A stretch of 7,111 bases of DNA from Pseudomonadota bacterium. Lineage in GTDB: Bacteria; SZUA-182; DTGQ01. Positions 6,447-7,111 of this stretch are shown piece by piece (position 1 is the first letter of the stretch; every line of letters starts with the position of its first letter). Position numbers and translations under genes: made by a program. The notes beneath the pieces were generated by a model that ran no database searches, was not told the DNA's origin, and was given only the letters and a program-made list of their open reading frames with translations. Location: contig JAUWIR010000232.1 in NCBI GenBank assembly GCA_030605265.1, positions 1 to 7,111 of the forward strand. Reading direction: 5' to 3'.

Positions 6447-6668
6447 ATGCAAATAGAAAAAATATCCGGAACTCCGAAAGATATTGAAGAGGCCTTCGGA
6501 ATACCAAGGGCCACTTTATCTATACTAAGGCATCAAGGCAGGGGCCCTAAATACAGCAAACCAGCTGGAAGAATTTTATATCGATTTGCAGATGTTGAGG
6601 AGTGGATTAAGCATTCTGAAATAAAAACTTCTGACTCGATAGAGATAGAAAATGTTTCGAAAAATTAA
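6447..6668 (+). CDS. Excisionase/AlpA-type helix-turn-helix DNA-binding protein
   Basis: A 73-residue protein of the MerR-like small HTH class (HTH_17/excisionase type). Residues 9-30 form the helix-turn-helix (TPKDIEEAFGIPRATLSILR), 31-44 the wing (GRGPKYSKPAGR), and 45-54 the characteristic closing helix YRFADVEEWI. Residues 55-73 are a short charged tail. Such proteins bind DNA near attachment sites to direct excision, or activate integrase genes. The gene lies 60 bases from the 3' end of the tRNA-Arg gene, where an excisionase would be expected, yet no integrase is in the window. It follows the hypothetical gene by 82 bases of AT-rich DNA in which I see no convincing promoter or terminator. 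DNA-binding fold is confident; excisionase role is inferred, and a transcriptional regulator is an equal alternative. Confidence 0.8.
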   Translation: MQIEKISGTPKDIEEAFGIPRATLSILRHQGRGPKYSKPAGRILYRFADVEEWIKHSEIKTSDSIEIENVSKN

Positions 6669-6674
6669 CGAAAT

Positions 6675-6692
6675 GGTTAGCTATAGGTTAGC
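6675..6692 (+). repeat. Short direct repeat between HTH gene and tRNA
   Basis: GGTTAGC occurs at 6675-6681 and 6686-6692, 11 bases apart (about one helical turn), just downstream of the HTH gene and about 40 bases from the tRNA 3' end. Spacing and place would suit a binding site of the HTH protein or an integrase arm site, but a pair of 7-mers could be chance. Confidence 0.35.
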
Positions 6693-6728
6693 AAGATTTC
6701 AATGGATGCCTGAGACATATAATGTAAA

Positions 6729-6750
6729 TGCGCCCGAAAGGATTCGAACC
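6729..6750. other. Candidate attachment site at the tRNA 3' end
   Basis: Integrases often use the T arm and acceptor 3' end of a tRNA gene as attB, and here that end faces an excisionase-like gene and replication genes. No second copy of this sequence occurs in the window, so the other junction would have to lie to the left. This is inference from context. Confidence 0.35.
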
Positions 6751-6801
6751 TTCGGCTTCAGCGTCCGGAGCGCTGCGCTCTATCCCCTGAGCTACGGGCG
6801 C
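6729..6801 (-). tRNA. tRNA-Arg (anticodon CCG)
   Basis: The minus strand folds into a full cloverleaf: acceptor GCGCCCG/CGGGCGC, D arm GCTC/GAGC with an 8-base loop, anticodon stem CAGCG/CGCTG around loop CTCCGGA (anticodon CCG, reading CGG as arginine), 5-base variable loop, and T arm GAAGG/CCTTT with loop TTCGAAT. Discriminator A is at 6729. The 3' CCA is not encoded (TTT follows), so it must be added by nucleotidyltransferase. The gene's 3' end faces the replication genes, the usual orientation for integration at a tRNA. Confidence 0.97.
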
Positions 6802-6818
6802 ATTTGCATTTTTAAATC

Positions 6819-6847
6819 ATTTTAATTAAATACACTCTAAAAGTCAA
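6819..6847 (-). promoter_or_regulatory. Sigma70-type promoter of tRNA-Arg
   Basis: On the minus strand, TTGACT (6842-6847) and TAAAAT (6819-6824) are separated by 17 bases. The predicted start near 6812 leaves an 11-base leader before the tRNA, so the tRNA is probably transcribed from its own promoter, divergently from lepB. Confidence 0.7.
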
Positions 6848-6917
6848 TTATTCTGATGATTTACCCATGAGTATCTTTTTCCATAATTCAAAAATAATTT
6901 CAATGGACAAAAATAAA

Positions 6918-6937
6918 GGGAATCGCTGGGAATCGCT
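6918..6937 (+). repeat. Perfect tandem 10-bp repeat abutting the lepB -35 box
   Basis: GGGAATCGCT is repeated exactly at 6918-6927 and 6928-6937; the last T is the first base of the -35 hexamer. Two sites one helical turn apart directly upstream of a promoter suggest a regulator binding site; the regulator is unknown. Confidence 0.6.
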
Positions 6938-6966
6938 TGACAAATCCTTTAGCCACTGTGTACAAT
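6937..6966 (+). promoter_or_regulatory. Sigma70-type promoter of lepB
   Basis: A consensus -35 TTGACA (6937-6942) and TACAAT -10 (6961-6966) with an 18-base spacer predict a start near 6973, giving a leader of about 43 bases before the GTG at 7016. Confidence 0.8.
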
Positions 6967-7015
6967 ATCACCCTAAGGAAAGTAAACGGAAATACTTTAT
7001 TATGGAAGAAAAATT

Positions 7016-7111
7016 GTGAATTCAGAAAAATCAGTTAAAAAAAAATCCGTTTATCGAGAATATGCCGAAGCGATAATCATTGCTGTAATTCTCGCTCTAT
7101 TTATTCGCACC
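7016..7111 (+). CDS. lepB: Signal peptidase I, N-terminal fragment (runs off the window)
   Basis: Only the first 32 codons are visible. Signal peptidase I cleaves signal peptides from exported proteins at the outer face of the cytoplasmic membrane, using a Ser-Lys dyad; the catalytic residues lie beyond the window. The visible part has a basic N-terminus (KKK) and then REYAEAIIIAVILALFIRT, the characteristic membrane-anchor start of LepB-family proteins. I chose GTG 7016 because GGAAGAA (7004-7010) is well placed before it; the nearby ATG at 7002 is in another frame and stops after five codons. It has its own promoter and belongs to the chromosomal side of the junction. Confidence 0.85.
   Translation, partial: MNSEKSVKKKSVYREYAEAIIIAVILALFIRT

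Overview
The window looks like the right-hand part of a plasmid- or phage-like integrated element, ending at a chromosomal tRNA gene. The DNA is AT-rich. The chromosomal side (from about 6729) carries tRNA-Arg(CCG) on the minus strand, a divergent sigma70-type promoter pair, and the first 32 codons of a signal peptidase I gene. This is bacterial and compatible with an AT-rich Gram-negative or candidate-phylum genome. I cannot name the organism.

Layout: 1-152 resembles one end of an IS21-family insertion sequence, with its repeated GTGGGTCCA-type motifs. It abuts, and seems to have cut, the C-terminal part of a possible RepA-like (AAA ATPase) replication gene (153-526). A gene-free stretch (527-865) holds an iteron-like set of AATTATGGG repeats in both orientations plus a 14-bp inverted repeat; it could be an origin or operator. 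Then, all on the plus strand, come a zinc-ribbon/Toprim primase (866-2137), a superfamily 2 helicase split by a frameshift (2161-3532, perhaps to 3545), a single-chain type IIB topoisomerase fusing VIB-like and VIA-like halves (3597-5876, Topo VIII-like), an unrecognised protein starting 2 bases after it (5879-6364), and a small excisionase/AlpA-type helix-turn-helix protein with a very strong ribosome binding site (6447-6668).

Inferred working: RepA-like helicase, repeat region, primase, SF2 helicase and Topo VIII form a replication module that would load, prime, unwind and relieve supercoils or decatenate the element's DNA. The HTH protein would control excision or transcription at the tRNA-side junction. 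No integrase lies in the window. The IS-cut first gene and the broken helicase suggest the element is decaying or immobilised, although the topoisomerase reading frame is intact. The most notable item is the fused topoisomerase, which keeps its catalytic Tyr, Toprim acidic residues and switch Lys but has Asn in place of the usual adenine-binding Asp of the ATPase.
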